Shown one piece after another: positions 29,975 through 38,414 of a stretch of DNA of 64,000 nucleotides. Source of the DNA: a virus; IMG/VR virus record IMGVR_UViG_3300008110_000004, positions 62,001-126,000 of that record; one strand, given 5' to 3'. Under the pieces are notes generated by a model. The model saw nothing but the letters and a program-made list of their open reading frames with translations. It was not told the DNA's origin and ran no database searches. Position numbers and translations under genes: made by a program. The number at the start of each line of letters is the position of its first letter. The stretch's first letter is position 1.

Positions 29975-31229
29975 TATGACTGATGTATTAAAAACTAAAA
30001 AAAGAGACTATAAATATAACGGTCCAGTAGATAGCTCAGACTATAATGCCAGGATAGAAGAAAACTATCAAGACCTGGTTTATCTTTATAATAGAGCAAA
30101 TATTATAGATGCCCGACTTGCCACTGCTTTCGAGAGGGTTTTGAAGGATCACATATTTCTTGCAAACGCAATACAAGACTTGGTCGATAGGGTATCAGCT
30201 CTTGAATCAGCTTCTAATACCTTGTCAATATATTCCTTTTCACAGCTCGACTATGCAACTTTTGTTGGCACGAGTTTTTCTATTCCAGGGACAGAATTAT
30301 TAAGCTTTGATCCCATATATAATATCGTGACCCTACCTAGGGTTTCAAGTGGTTCGTTTTCTAAGCTAAAGTTTGGCCAATCTGGCGTTGGCCAAATAGT
30401 CCCAGACTACTTTAAAACCAGAATAGATATTTCATATGCCGGAGTAGATACCTCTGGAGCCGTAATAGATAGCACTCCAATATATAACTGCATTCTAGAC
30501 GCGCCCGATAAGGTTTGGAAAAGAACGGTAGTCTCAAATACAAACCCAACAACTGGCGCACAACTAATGCTGTATGTCCAAATACCTAATGATGCTGTGG
30601 GCATCTTAAGATCCAATGTTATCAAACTAAATCCCTTCCCTGCCCTTGGCTGTGAGATATACTCAATTGAGTATACGACAGTTGATAATCCATCTTTATC
30701 ACCCGCAGATACTTGGATACCATTAAATAAAAATAGTTTCTATGACTCTGTGGCTTCAGCTGTAGGAAAAGTTGCCCCTGGTGGATGGTCAACTCTTGGT
30801 TCTGATTCTATAAAAAATTCTGGTCCACTTTGCTTCCAGTTTCCAGAAACAAATATAACAGCCATAAGAATAAAAATGAATCAAAAAAATTATCTAACAG
30901 AGGCCGGACAATACGTATACACATATGGTCTTTCTGATCTAGATGTTAAATATGAAAAGTATCTGCCAACAGGAAAGATGATCATAAAGTATTCTGCTCC
31001 AGCTGGCGATGTAATAGAAGAAGTGACAAATGTCTCACCCAAGATATATAATGTAGCGGAAAGCCAACTAGACGAAGCGTTCAGTTACAGAATTATATAC
31101 GATGATGCAGGCACCTATAGCCTCACTAACCCCGGTGCCAATAACCATGTGTGGATAGAGGTTACCTTAAACCAGTTGGATGACAAAACTGCACCAGTTC
31201 TTTCTGATTTAATTATTGAATATATCTAA
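29967..31229 (+). CDS. Tail-fibre/baseplate-periphery structural protein
   Basis: 420 residues if read from the GTG at 29967; an ATG at 29976 would remove three residues and is equally plausible, because neither has a strong ribosome site. Residues 25-85 are helical and end in a heptad pattern (LANAIQDLVDRVSALESA). The rest is a beta domain with the same closing strand type (APVLSDLIIEYI) as the upstream set. It looks like a shorter member of the same architecture. Last gene before a 46 bp gap. Confidence 0.5.
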   Translation: MNDMTDVLKTKKRDYKYNGPVDSSDYNARIEENYQDLVYLYNRANIIDARLATAFERVLKDHIFLANAIQDLVDRVSALESASNTLSIYSFSQLDYATFVGTSFSIPGTELLSFDPIYNIVTLPRVSSGSFSKLKFGQSGVGQIVPDYFKTRIDISYAGVDTSGAVIDSTPIYNCILDAPDKVWKRTVVSNTNPTTGAQLMLYVQIPNDAVGILRSNVIKLNPFPALGCEIYSIEYTTVDNPSLSPADTWIPLNKNSFYDSVASAVGKVAPGGWSTLGSDSIKNSGPLCFQFPETNITAIRIKMNQKNYLTEAGQYVYTYGLSDLDVKYEKYLPTGKMIIKYSAPAGDVIEEVTNVSPKIYNVAESQLDEAFSYRIIYDDAGTYSLTNPGANNHVWIEVTLNQLDDKTAPVLSDLIIEYI

Positions 31230-31275
31230 CTTAAAATTACTATAAGTATACGGATTTCTGACAAGGAGAAAATAA

Positions 31276-31908
31276 ATGGCTACTTTTTATGTAGGACCTA
31301 GACCAGTTTTAAAGGGTAGATCATCATCTGAGATGGTTAATCCATATACTACTATGACCGGAAAGTCTAAGGGTACTGGTACCTATTCTTTCTACCCACT
31401 TTACAGCACTAGTCACGTATTAGACGGTGCACCTGATAATCATTTTGCTCCCGGTACCGGTGAGTTTCCTGGCAATAGATTCCTTTCTCAGGTATTTAAT
31501 GGAACTACACTTTACGTTCATCCACTTTCTGGTACCTTCCCTGATGGAAGTGCAACATATGATGGAGCTAGATTCAGGCCACTAGAATACAAGGGCCTTG
31601 CGGGAGCAAAAGCATTCCCATCAGACTTTGGCCACGCATCAAGAGCAGACAGAGAATATTCTCTATACAATAATTACATCTTTGACGGTGTAACATCTGC
31701 TAATATATTTGCCAATACCGGTCACGGACCGAGAACTGAAGCTGGAGGAGCTCCAGCTACATTTGGTTTATTCAAGCCAAGTGAATTCCAGGGTGTAACA
31801 AGCTCTGTTGTATTCACTTCTGGATATGGCCAAGCAAATACAACTGGAGACTATGGTCGTGAAAAAGTTCAAGAGTGGTACGGAGTCCCTTCGGCTAAAG
31901 CTCTCTGA
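31276..31908 (+). CDS. Probable abundant virion protein, Gly/Tyr/Pro-rich
   Basis: 210 residues behind a strong AAGGAG site (31264-31269). Rich in Gly, Thr, Phe, Tyr and Pro with short repeating turns (GTGTYSFYPLY, PGTGEFPGNRF, HPLSGTFPDGSATYDG), no helix-forming stretches and no cysteine. GC-richer and more codon-biased than the large genes before it, which suggests high expression, for example a fibre-tip or decoration protein. I do not recognise a family. It closes the structural module and its end overlaps the following small membrane-protein gene in another frame. Confidence 0.6.
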   Translation: MATFYVGPRPVLKGRSSSEMVNPYTTMTGKSKGTGTYSFYPLYSTSHVLDGAPDNHFAPGTGEFPGNRFLSQVFNGTTLYVHPLSGTFPDGSATYDGARFRPLEYKGLAGAKAFPSDFGHASRADREYSLYNNYIFDGVTSANIFANTGHGPRTEAGGAPATFGLFKPSEFQGVTSSVVFTSGYGQANTTGDYGREKVQEWYGVPSAKAL

Positions 31909-32173
31909 TGCCATAAGTGCTCCCCTAGTTCTTGAAAAACAAGAGCGAAAAAGCGGATTGACTGCTTGGGGTGCCTTAGCATTGGGAATTATAGCATACG
32001 ACGTATATGCTATAAAGTCTAAAAAGATTGAAACTTTAACTAGATCTTTTTGGAGATTAACTGAAAAACCATTAATAGGAATTATACCAGTAGGAGTGTG
32101 GTTAGGTTTAACTTTTCATCTTCTTATAGAGAAGTTGGTTAGAAAAAGTATTCTTAACAAAGGAGTTATATGA
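31859..32173 (+). CDS. Small membrane protein, actinophage type (lysis-cassette neighbour)
   Basis: 104 residues if started at the GTG at 31859, which follows a GGAGA stretch at 31846-31850; an in-frame ATG at 31853 is an alternative. The start lies inside the end of the preceding gene. There are two hydrophobic segments: LTAWGALALGIIAYDVYAI and PLIGIIPVGVWLGLTFHLLI. The pattern 'WGALAlGiiaYd' then 'iyd...L..a' recalls a small actinophage protein found beside holins (DUF7427-like; I am not certain). It ends by overlapping the holin start (ATGA). Confidence 0.55.
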   Translation: MKKFKSGTESLRLKLSDAISAPLVLEKQERKSGLTAWGALALGIIAYDVYAIKSKKIETLTRSFWRLTEKPLIGIIPVGVWLGLTFHLLIEKLVRKSILNKGVI

Positions 32174-32370
32174 CTAAATTACATAAAGATATTATTGAAA
32201 GAGCAATCTGGACTGCAGTCCAGGCTTTTGTAGCTGTTTACACAGTTGGTGGAGTGGATGAATTAAAGTCCGCTGCAACGGCTGCGGTTGCAGCAGGGAT
32301 CAGCGTTATCAAGGGCTTCGCTGCCACAAAAATTGGTAATGCAGAAAGTGCAGCAACTTTAAAAGGTTAA
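32170..32370 (+). CDS. r1t-like holin
   Basis: 66 residues behind AAAGGAG. The pattern (IIERAIWTAVQAFVAVYTV, then AATAAVAAGISVIKGFA, then a short polar tail) matches the r1t-like holin family common in actinophages: an N-terminal 'kaaaERAvkTaaQa' helix and a second Ala-rich membrane helix. It would form holes in the cytoplasmic membrane that release the endolysin. The endolysin itself is 27 kb away at 59,740, beside another two-TM protein. Last gene before the terminator at 32,433. Confidence 0.75.
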   Translation: MTKLHKDIIERAIWTAVQAFVAVYTVGGVDELKSAATAAVAAGISVIKGFAATKIGNAESAATLKG

Positions 32371-32396
32371 TTTAGTATTATATAGTGGCTGTGACG

Positions 32397-32405
32397 TGAT
32401 ATAAT
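32397..32405 (+). promoter_or_regulatory. Extended -10 promoter
   Basis: TGATATAAT in the gap after the holin gene; the same TGnTATAATGTAT core occurs at 61,770. No good -35 box lies at 17-18 bp. Transcription would begin near 32,411, only about 22 bp before the terminator stem. Confidence 0.5.
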
Positions 32406-32432
32406 GTATCTGTCAGAAGGCCAATAGAGTAA

Positions 32433-32466
32433 CGGCCCCGTCTGAAATTGACGGGGCTGTCTCTTT
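32433..32466 (+). terminator. Rho-independent terminator after the structural/holin operon
   Basis: Eight perfect GC-rich pairs (GCCCCGTC / GACGGGGC), extendable to ten with one G-U, around a TGAAATT loop, followed by TGTCTCTTT. It separates the late structural genes from the nucleotide-metabolism operon. Confidence 0.85.
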
Positions 32467-32522
32467 ATACTGGCAAGTATATATGTTTAAACCAATTTAT
32501 GCGAGCTTATTTAGGATTAAGG

Positions 32523-33230
32523 ATGTCTATACAAGAGGTTCAAGAAGCAATAATAAACAAGTCTCTGCCGCTTTCTATTGCAGAAAAATATTTGAAGCTA
32601 TACGTTGCTGATGTTAGTTGGGAGCAGTCGATAAAAACTTTGTGGACTAATTCCGTTAACAAGCTGCGCAGTGAAGACTTAGCTAAGGAACATGTTAAAA
32701 AGGCAATTAGCTGTGCAACTATATTGCCGTTTACCGAAAACACAGCCATACCAGAACCTCCTACCAATCTATTATTTTGGTGCACTGGTTGGGCTCAGTT
32801 TAACAAGCACGACTGGTTTTCTATGTATGTTGATGTTCTTAAGGAAGACGTAAAAGTAGTTCAGCTTAGAAATCAGGCTATACAAATCGGCGTAATAGAT
32901 CCCATAGATGTTTCTCCGATAACTAGACAAGCTTATAATTGGCTTTATCAGAAAACCGAAGAAAATGAAAATTGTTCACAAATTGATATGAATGATTTGA
33001 AGATTAAATTTTCAAATTTGGTTAAAGCATATGGTGGAGCAGTTATTTGTAACATATTTATTAACCACAAATCAAATGTCGATAAAGTATTTAACTGGAG
33101 AAGCGGGTACTTTTTTGAAAAACAAATACACAAAGTTTATTCTATAGATCAAATAAAGAAGATAAAATTAGCAGAGTTAAATAAAACAAACAATCAATAT
33201 ATTAAAAAGGTAGGAGTGCAAAATGTCTGA
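32523..33230 (+). CDS. Hypothetical protein upstream of ribonucleotide reductase
   Basis: 235 residues from the ATG at 32523, behind TTAGGATTAAGG; an upstream in-frame ATG at 32499 would add eight residues. No family recognised. Mostly helical with scattered aromatic residues (TNLLFWCTGWAQFNKHDWF) and two cysteines in the centre. The position between the terminator and class II RNR, with an 8 bp overlap onto the RNR start, suggests the first gene of the early/middle operon. Candidate regulator or RNR-associated factor, by position only. Confidence 0.55.
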   Translation: MSIQEVQEAIINKSLPLSIAEKYLKLYVADVSWEQSIKTLWTNSVNKLRSEDLAKEHVKKAISCATILPFTENTAIPEPPTNLLFWCTGWAQFNKHDWFSMYVDVLKEDVKVVQLRNQAIQIGVIDPIDVSPITRQAYNWLYQKTEENENCSQIDMNDLKIKFSNLVKAYGGAVICNIFINHKSNVDKVFNWRSGYFFEKQIHKVYSIDQIKKIKLAELNKTNNQYIKKVGVQNV

Positions 33231-35280
33231 GGGTTCATCCGTGTTTACTTTTCGTTTAAGTGATGATTTCGTTGAAACATACAAGAAAGTTAAACCACCA
33301 TTTGGTTATACAGATGCCGCTGGTAATTCTGTTGGAGAAATCACGTTCTTAAGAACGTATTCTAGAATGAAGGAAAGTGGAACCAAGGAAACTTGGGTTG
33401 ATGTGTGCGAACGAGTAATTAACGGAATGTACTCTTTACAAAAAGAACACTGCAAGAAGAACAGACTGCCATGGAATGATATAAAGGCTCAGGCATCAGC
33501 AAAAGAGGCTTTTGATAGACTGTTTAACTTGAAGTGGACACCTCCCGGTAGAGGCCTGTGGGTGATGGGGACCCCTATAGTCATGGTCCAAAGAAACTCT
33601 GCAGCGTTACAGAACTGCGCTTTTGTTAGTACGTCAGAAATGACAAAGGCCAATCCAGCTAAGCCATTTGGTTTTCTCATGGAAGCATCTATGCTCGGCG
33701 TAGGAGTGGGGTTCGATGACAAGGGTGCGGATAAAGATTTTAATATACATGAACCAACTAGACCCATGGTGATTGATACCATTGAGGATTCTCGTGAGGG
33801 ATGGGTTAATTCTGTCGTTTCCTTAATCAATTCATATTTAAAGCCTGACCAAAATCCTCTGGAATTTGACTACTCTTTGATCAGACCATTGGGTACTCCA
33901 ATTAAAACTTTTGGCGGTACTGCAGCTGGTCCAGATCCTTTGATAAAGCTGCATAATCATATTAGAAAGATGTTTGATGGAAGAGCTGGGCAAAAGCTCA
34001 CCAGAGTAGATATAGCCGATATTGGTAATACCATAGGTGTTTGTGTTGTATCTGGCAATGTTCGTAGATCAGCAGAGCTTTTAATCGGACGTTTGGATGA
34101 CCAAGACTTTCTTAATCTAAAAAATTCTGAAAAGTTTCCAGAAAGAAATTCTTATTCCGCCGAATCTCCAGGTTGGGGGTGGATGTCCAATAACTCGGTA
34201 GAAACATCGGTTGGCACAGATCTATCAAATATTGTTGATGGAATATCTAGAAATGGTGAGCCTGGCGTAATCTGGATGGATATGTCGAAAAAGTATGGTA
34301 GATTAGCTGATCCGCCAAACAACAAGGATCATCGTGTAGCAGGATATAACCCTTGCGCAGAGCAGTCCTTAGAGTCCTACGAATGCTGCACCCTAGTTGA
34401 AACATACTTAAATAGACATGATTCACTAGAGGACTTTAGGAGAACGCTAAAGTTTGCTTACCTATATGCTAAGACAGTAACGCTTCTTCCAACTCACTGG
34501 GAGGAAACAAACGCTATCATGCAAAGAAATCGTAGAATTGGCACATCTGTCTCCGGTGTTGCAAACTTTGCCGACAAATTAGGTCTCCCAGTACTAAGAG
34601 AGTGGCTAGATAGTGGATATCAAACTGTGCAGAGATATGATAATATCTATTCAGAATGGCTAGGTATACGTGAGTCCATTAAGACTACTACCGTAAAGCC
34701 TTCTGGCACAGTATCAATTTTGGCGGGCGAGTCCCCTGGTGTTCATTGGACTCCTGGTGGCAAATACTTCCTAAGAGCAATTAGATTCGCAAATGATGAT
34801 CCAATGTTGCCATTATTTAAGATGGCAAACTATAGAGTTGAACCAGCATCTGAGTCTCCAGATACCACATCTGTGGTGTTCTTTCCTATTAAGTCAGATG
34901 CTCGTAGATCTGAAAAAGATGTAACAATCTTTGAAAAGATGTCTTTGGCTGCAACAGCTCAAAGATATTGGTCTGACAATTCCGTTTCCGTGACTATATC
35001 ATTTGACGCAGAAGAAGAGAAGCATCACGTTGGCACCGTATTGCATATGTATGACGGACAGCTGAAAACTGTATCATTCTTGCCTCAGGGTAATTTCACA
35101 TACCCTCAAATGCCGTACACTCAAATAGAGCAAAATGATTACGATGAGTCTTCAAAAAATTTGTTGCCAATAGATCTAGATGGAATTTATGCTGGCCTAG
35201 CTGCTGATGCTATAGGAGAGCAGTATTGCACTACCGACTCGTGTGAAATTAAATTTATAAAAGACAACGCAAAGGTATGA
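33223..35280 (+). CDS. nrdJ: Adenosylcobalamin-dependent ribonucleotide reductase (class II, monomeric RTPR type)
   Basis: 685 residues. Reduces ribonucleotides to deoxyribonucleotides using a B12-derived thiyl radical, giving dNTPs for phage replication without oxygen or an NrdB subunit. The active-site residues line up with Lactobacillus RTPR by spacing: Cys132 (QNCAF) and Cys389 form the redox pair, Cys378 is the radical cysteine and Glu380 the acid in NPCAE, and Cys669/Cys674 (CTTDSC) form the C-terminal shuttle pair. Length and lack of an ATP-cone insert fit the monomeric RTPR branch. It leads a run with ThyX and dCMP deaminase. The host or environment must supply cobalamin; no B12 riboswitch is visible upstream. 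Confidence 0.92.
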   Translation: MSEGSSVFTFRLSDDFVETYKKVKPPFGYTDAAGNSVGEITFLRTYSRMKESGTKETWVDVCERVINGMYSLQKEHCKKNRLPWNDIKAQASAKEAFDRLFNLKWTPPGRGLWVMGTPIVMVQRNSAALQNCAFVSTSEMTKANPAKPFGFLMEASMLGVGVGFDDKGADKDFNIHEPTRPMVIDTIEDSREGWVNSVVSLINSYLKPDQNPLEFDYSLIRPLGTPIKTFGGTAAGPDPLIKLHNHIRKMFDGRAGQKLTRVDIADIGNTIGVCVVSGNVRRSAELLIGRLDDQDFLNLKNSEKFPERNSYSAESPGWGWMSNNSVETSVGTDLSNIVDGISRNGEPGVIWMDMSKKYGRLADPPNNKDHRVAGYNPCAEQSLESYECCTLVETYLNRHDSLEDFRRTLKFAYLYAKTVTLLPTHWEETNAIMQRNRRIGTSVSGVANFADKLGLPVLREWLDSGYQTVQRYDNIYSEWLGIRESIKTTTVKPSGTVSILAGESPGVHWTPGGKYFLRAIRFANDDPMLPLFKMANYRVEPASESPDTTSVVFFPIKSDARRSEKDVTIFEKMSLAATAQRYWSDNSVSVTISFDAEEEKHHVGTVLHMYDGQLKTVSFLPQGNFTYPQMPYTQIEQNDYDESSKNLLPIDLDGIYAGLAADAIGEQYCTTDSCEIKFIKDNAKV

Positions 35281-35281
35281 T

Positions 35282-35632
35282 ATGTCGGAAGATCCTGATT
35301 TTGAAAAAAAGTTTTCTGAGATAATTAATTCAGAAGAGTTAAAAGATTTTTCTGAAAACTGTTTCAAAGATGGTCCATTAACAGTAAAAGAGCTTTTGCT
35401 AATGCAAAGATCTTTGATCGACGCCTTGAATAATATAGCGGAAATAATAGAGGGATTAAATAATGGTGAAAACGATTTAGTTCAACCTGGTAGTGAAGAG
35501 TTTGAAAAGTTAGGTTTACTGTATAGAATATCTGAAGATTTTAATGATTCTATAAGTGAAAATTTTGTTATTTTTACAATTGATGATGATGAAGATTTTG
35601 AAGAGGATGATTCTGAAAATGGAGAAAACTAG
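35282..35632 (+). CDS. Small acidic hypothetical protein
   Basis: 116 residues, strongly acidic at the C-terminus (a run of Asp/Glu in the last 25 residues, DDEDFEEDDSENGEN). Helical centre (LTVKELLLMQRSLIDALNNIAEIIEGL). No cysteines, no membrane segment and no recognised family. It lies between RNR and ThyX, and its 3' end overlaps the ThyX start by 14 bp. The acidic tail could be a DNA mimic or a protein-contact segment; no function can be assigned. Confidence 0.6.
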   Translation: MSEDPDFEKKFSEIINSEELKDFSENCFKDGPLTVKELLLMQRSLIDALNNIAEIIEGLNNGENDLVQPGSEEFEKLGLLYRISEDFNDSISENFVIFTIDDDEDFEEDDSENGEN

Positions 35633-36320
35633 TAATTTAATAGAAGTTTTAGATAAAGGCTATGTTAGACTCGTAGACGTTATGGGGTCTGACCTCTCAG
35701 TGGTAAATGCTGCCAGAGCTTCATTTGCTAAAGAGTCTGAAGAAATGTCTGTTGCAGATGGACGATTGCTGCACTTTCTCGCCAGAGAAAATCATATGTC
35801 TCCATTTAGGCATGCCTTTGCTACGTTTGAGTTTAAAGCTCCTTTAATGGTTGCTCGTCAGCATTGGAAGTATGTTGTTGGTGCAGATCATACGATGGAC
35901 TCATGGAATGAGTCAAGTAGACGCTATATCACTATGGATCCTGAGTTTTATATTCCATCAAAAGATGATTGGAGATTAGCTCCGGATAATAGAAAGCAGG
36001 GTTCGGGTGGTCCGATAGACCCTTGGACAGGCGCAATTCTAACTCAACAATTACTAGATTACATAGAGCAAGGTGAATCCCATTACGCTATGGCTATAAA
36101 TTCTGGAGTAGCACCTGAGCAAGCAAGATTATTCTTGCCGGCTTATGGAATGTATGTAGTTTATCGGTGGTCTTGCAGTCTTCAGTCTATAGCTTTATTT
36201 CTCTCTCAGAGATTGGCCGAAGATTCACAAAAAGAAATACAACTATATGCTCAAGCCGTAAGAGACCTTATCATAGATAAGTTCCCAGTTTCTATACCAC
36301 TACTTGTTGGTGAATTGTGA
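35619..36320 (+). CDS. thyX: Flavin-dependent thymidylate synthase ThyX
   Basis: 233 residues from the ATG at 35619; longer in-frame starts fall inside the acidic protein and read as low-complexity. Makes dTMP from dUMP with FAD, NADPH and methylenetetrahydrofolate. Motifs: N-terminal VVNAARASF, ENHMSPFRHAFATFEFKAP, the ThyX signature region VARQHWKYVVG followed by SWNESSRRY, and C-terminal EQARLFLPAYG (substrate-binding QaR-LP). All core parts are present, so it is probably active. Works with RNR, dCMP deaminase and dNMP kinase to feed dTTP synthesis. Its stop overlaps the GTG start of the next small gene. Confidence 0.93.
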   Translation: MEKTSNLIEVLDKGYVRLVDVMGSDLSVVNAARASFAKESEEMSVADGRLLHFLARENHMSPFRHAFATFEFKAPLMVARQHWKYVVGADHTMDSWNESSRRYITMDPEFYIPSKDDWRLAPDNRKQGSGGPIDPWTGAILTQQLLDYIEQGESHYAMAINSGVAPEQARLFLPAYGMYVVYRWSCSLQSIALFLSQRLAEDSQKEIQLYAQAVRDLIIDKFPVSIPLLVGEL

Positions 36321-36490
36321 TACTTTTAGATCTTATTAAGTTAATAGTATTTTCATTTATCTTTAACTGGTGTATATCTTTGCAAATACTACAGCAGTCT
36401 TTAGATTCCTCTAAAAAAAGACAAAAGATTACTGCAGTTATATTGAGTATGTTAGCTGGGGCTTTGGCTGGTGCTGTGCTAATATGGTAG
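36317..36490 (+). CDS. Two-segment small membrane protein
   Basis: 57 residues from a GTG overlapping the ThyX stop (GTGA). Two hydrophobic stretches (LIKLIVFSFIFNWCISL and AVILSMLAGALAGAVLIW) are separated by a basic SSKKRQK loop, a helical-hairpin topology. Its stop region overlaps the ATG of the deaminase gene. The tight overlaps on both sides support a real gene. Function unknown. Confidence 0.6.
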   Translation: MILLDLIKLIVFSFIFNWCISLQILQQSLDSSKKRQKITAVILSMLAGALAGAVLIW

Positions 36491-36954
36491 TTGATTTTAT
36501 ATCAAGAAAAGATATTCAGTACATGAATTTATGTATGCAAATATCTAAAATATTTTCTACTTGTGGAAAAAAGAAATACGCAGCAATATTAGTTGATGAT
36601 CTTGGACATGTGGTTGGGATGGGATATAATGGTGGCGCTAGCGGTCTGCTTCATTGTGAAGACGGTGGTTGTCCAAGATATATAGAAAATTCACCAAATG
36701 GTTCGATATATGATAATTGTATAGCAGTGCATGCAGAAGCTAACGCTCTGCTACATTCAGATTATTCTGCTAGGCCAAAAAAATTGTATGTAAATGGACC
36801 GCCATGTTTCTCTTGCGCTAAACTGATTGCAAATTCAACAGTTGAAACTGTATACTATGTTTGCGACACTGCATATGCTAATTGGCATGAGGTTAAGAAT
36901 TTTCTAGAAAAGTGCTCAGTAAAAACTATAGAGGTAAAAAATGCCAGCTGCTAA
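36484..36954 (+). CDS. dCMP/cytidine deaminase family enzyme
   Basis: 156 residues. Zinc-dependent deaminase that most likely converts dCMP to dUMP, the ThyX substrate. Zinc-site signature: His83-Ala-Glu85 and Pro-Cys108-x-x-Cys111. It also has the GMGYNGG segment and a CEDGGCPRY insertion typical of phage and cellular dCMP deaminases. It starts inside the preceding small membrane-protein gene. dCMP deaminase fits better than cytidine deaminase because of the insertion and the ThyX neighbour. Confidence 0.88.
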   Translation: MVVDFISRKDIQYMNLCMQISKIFSTCGKKKYAAILVDDLGHVVGMGYNGGASGLLHCEDGGCPRYIENSPNGSIYDNCIAVHAEANALLHSDYSARPKKLYVNGPPCFSCAKLIANSTVETVYYVCDTAYANWHEVKNFLEKCSVKTIEVKNASC

Positions 36955-37147
36955 ACTAAACTACATATTGGTTTATAAAGAACACAGCCAAATATATGGT
37001 TGTTCTTCAAAAAAGATTGCGATGGAAAGTCCACCGCCCGAGGGCTATTCGGTAGATGACAAAAATGTTTTTTTTATAACATTTGAGCCCGATACCGATA
37101 GTATAAGCATACATAAAGTAAATAATCAGGAAGAAAGTAATGAGTAA
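36941..37147 (+). CDS. Hypothetical small protein
   Basis: 68 residues starting 14 bp inside the deaminase gene behind a GAGG-type site. Beta-rich with KLNYILVYKEHSQIYGCSS and PEGYSVDDKNVFFITFEP. No recognised family. Overlaps the next gene by 8 bp, so it is translated as part of a coupled run of very small genes. Confidence 0.5.
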   Translation: MPAAKLNYILVYKEHSQIYGCSSKKIAMESPPPEGYSVDDKNVFFITFEPDTDSISIHKVNNQEESNE

Positions 37148-37373
37148 GAAACAATCATACAAAAAAAAGATAAGCCTAAAGCTAAACGTAGAAGATACAG
37201 CTATAGTCATACCTTATGATGTAGCTATGCATATAGCTGAAACATATGATTTCGTGTCTATGGATGCAGAAGAAGAACATGTTCAATATTATAAGGACGT
37301 TGCTGATCTAGTTAGAGCGCAGGCAAATGAGAATCGCCATGAGTTACAGGATGATGAGTATGAAGAATGGTGA
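37140..37373 (+). CDS. Hypothetical small protein
   Basis: 77 residues. Basic N-terminus (MSKKQSYKKKISLKLN) and a strongly acidic C-terminus (DDEYEEW). No membrane segment, cysteine or named domain. In an overlapping cluster between the deaminase and a glycosyltransferase. Function unknown. Confidence 0.5.
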   Translation: MSKKQSYKKKISLKLNVEDTAIVIPYDVAMHIAETYDFVSMDAEEEHVQYYKDVADLVRAQANENRHELQDDEYEEW

Positions 37374-37623
37374 GAAGACTCTTTTTATTTTTATGATGTT
37401 TGCTCTTGGCTCATTAATTGGCAAATCTCAGTCTAAAAAGAAAATAGTTGAAAAATCAAAAGAGCCAAATGTTGCGCAATATTTAAATAGACTAATTGAA
37501 TTTTATGATTCCAATACACTAGATATTGTTGAGGATGAATTTCTAAATTTAGTAGACTTTGGAATGAGCCCAAAAAATGCTTTTGGTGCTGTAACACACA
37601 AGCAGGTAATTAATAATGATTGA
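37351..37623 (+). CDS. Small single-pass membrane protein
   Basis: About 90 residues; ATGs at 37327, 37339, 37351, 37354 and 37360 share the frame, and the one at 37351 or 37354, just after an ACAGG, is the best guess. An N-terminal hydrophobic segment (TLFIFMMFALGSLIG) is followed by a basic stretch and a helical domain (NVAQYLNRLIEFYD). Overlaps both neighbours. Possibly an anchored accessory of the following glycosyltransferase, but that is only position. Confidence 0.45.
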   Translation: MMSMKNGEKTLFIFMMFALGSLIGKSQSKKKIVEKSKEPNVAQYLNRLIEFYDSNTLDIVEDEFLNLVDFGMSPKNAFGAVTHKQVINND

Positions 37624-38407
37624 TTTATGTGTAGTTAATTATAATACAAGACCACTTTTAAATAGATTTTTAGATTGTCTTCATAATGATCTTCATAATC
37701 ATCCCAAGGTTTGGAATTTGTATATCGCAGATAACGATTCTACGGACGATAGTGTTGATTGGTTAAAGTATAATTATCAGAGATATAGGATTAATAAATT
37801 CTATCATAATGATAACATTGGCTACTCCGCTGCTTGTAACCAACTCGCTGCTGAAGGAAGATCAGATATTATATGCCTACTCAACGCTGATGTATGGATA
37901 GATAATGAAAATTTAGTTAGAGCAGCAAATATATTTGATGAAAATCCCGATATTCATATTTTAGGGCCAAAGCAAAGAGATGAGAATGGTTTAATCACCC
38001 ATGCCGGTATAGTCGGCACTAATACAGCTCCTAGACATCGGGGATGGCGTCAAAGCGATTTTAATGATGAGCTATTTAAAGATAGAATTAATTGCGTAAC
38101 AGTTTCTGGCTCTGCCTACTTTATTCGTCGTGAAGTTTGGAATACACTGACTAATAATCCTAAATATAGAGAAATGTATCCAAACGCAACTGGAGCATTT
38201 TTGCCGACTCCTCATTATTATGAGGAAACCTGGTGCTCTTATTTTGCTAGGCATCTTGGCTATAATGTAGTTTATGATGGCAGTGTATCAATAGGACATA
38301 GTTGGCATAAATCTTCTGCTGTTGGTGGCGAGGCAGATGGTAAGTTTTCTGTTAGTAGAGATATTTTTAGAAGAGCTTGCGATTTTATTGGGATAGAAAG
38401 AGACTAA
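37616..38407 (+). CDS. Family 2 (GT-A) glycosyltransferase
   Basis: 263 residues. GT2 fold: IDLCVVNYNTRPLL at the start, NLYIADNDSTDDSVDWL nucleotide-binding strand, NIGYSAACNQLA, and LLNADVWID in the DXD position. The order resembles rhamnosyl- or glucosyl-transferases that add sugars to polysaccharides or proteins. It directly precedes the DNA cytosine methyltransferase. Targets may be virion proteins, cell-surface glycans or modified DNA; sequence alone does not decide. Confidence 0.82.
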   Translation: MIDLCVVNYNTRPLLNRFLDCLHNDLHNHPKVWNLYIADNDSTDDSVDWLKYNYQRYRINKFYHNDNIGYSAACNQLAAEGRSDIICLLNADVWIDNENLVRAANIFDENPDIHILGPKQRDENGLITHAGIVGTNTAPRHRGWRQSDFNDELFKDRINCVTVSGSAYFIRREVWNTLTNNPKYREMYPNATGAFLPTPHYYEETWCSYFARHLGYNVVYDGSVSIGHSWHKSSAVGGEADGKFSVSRDIFRRACDFIGIERD

Positions 38408-38414
38408 TTCACCA

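Noticed and set aside
32371-32522. Cobalamin riboswitch upstream of the B12-dependent RNR operon
   Set aside because: The gap is short and holds only a promoter-like box and terminator stem; no B12-box-like conserved sequence seen.
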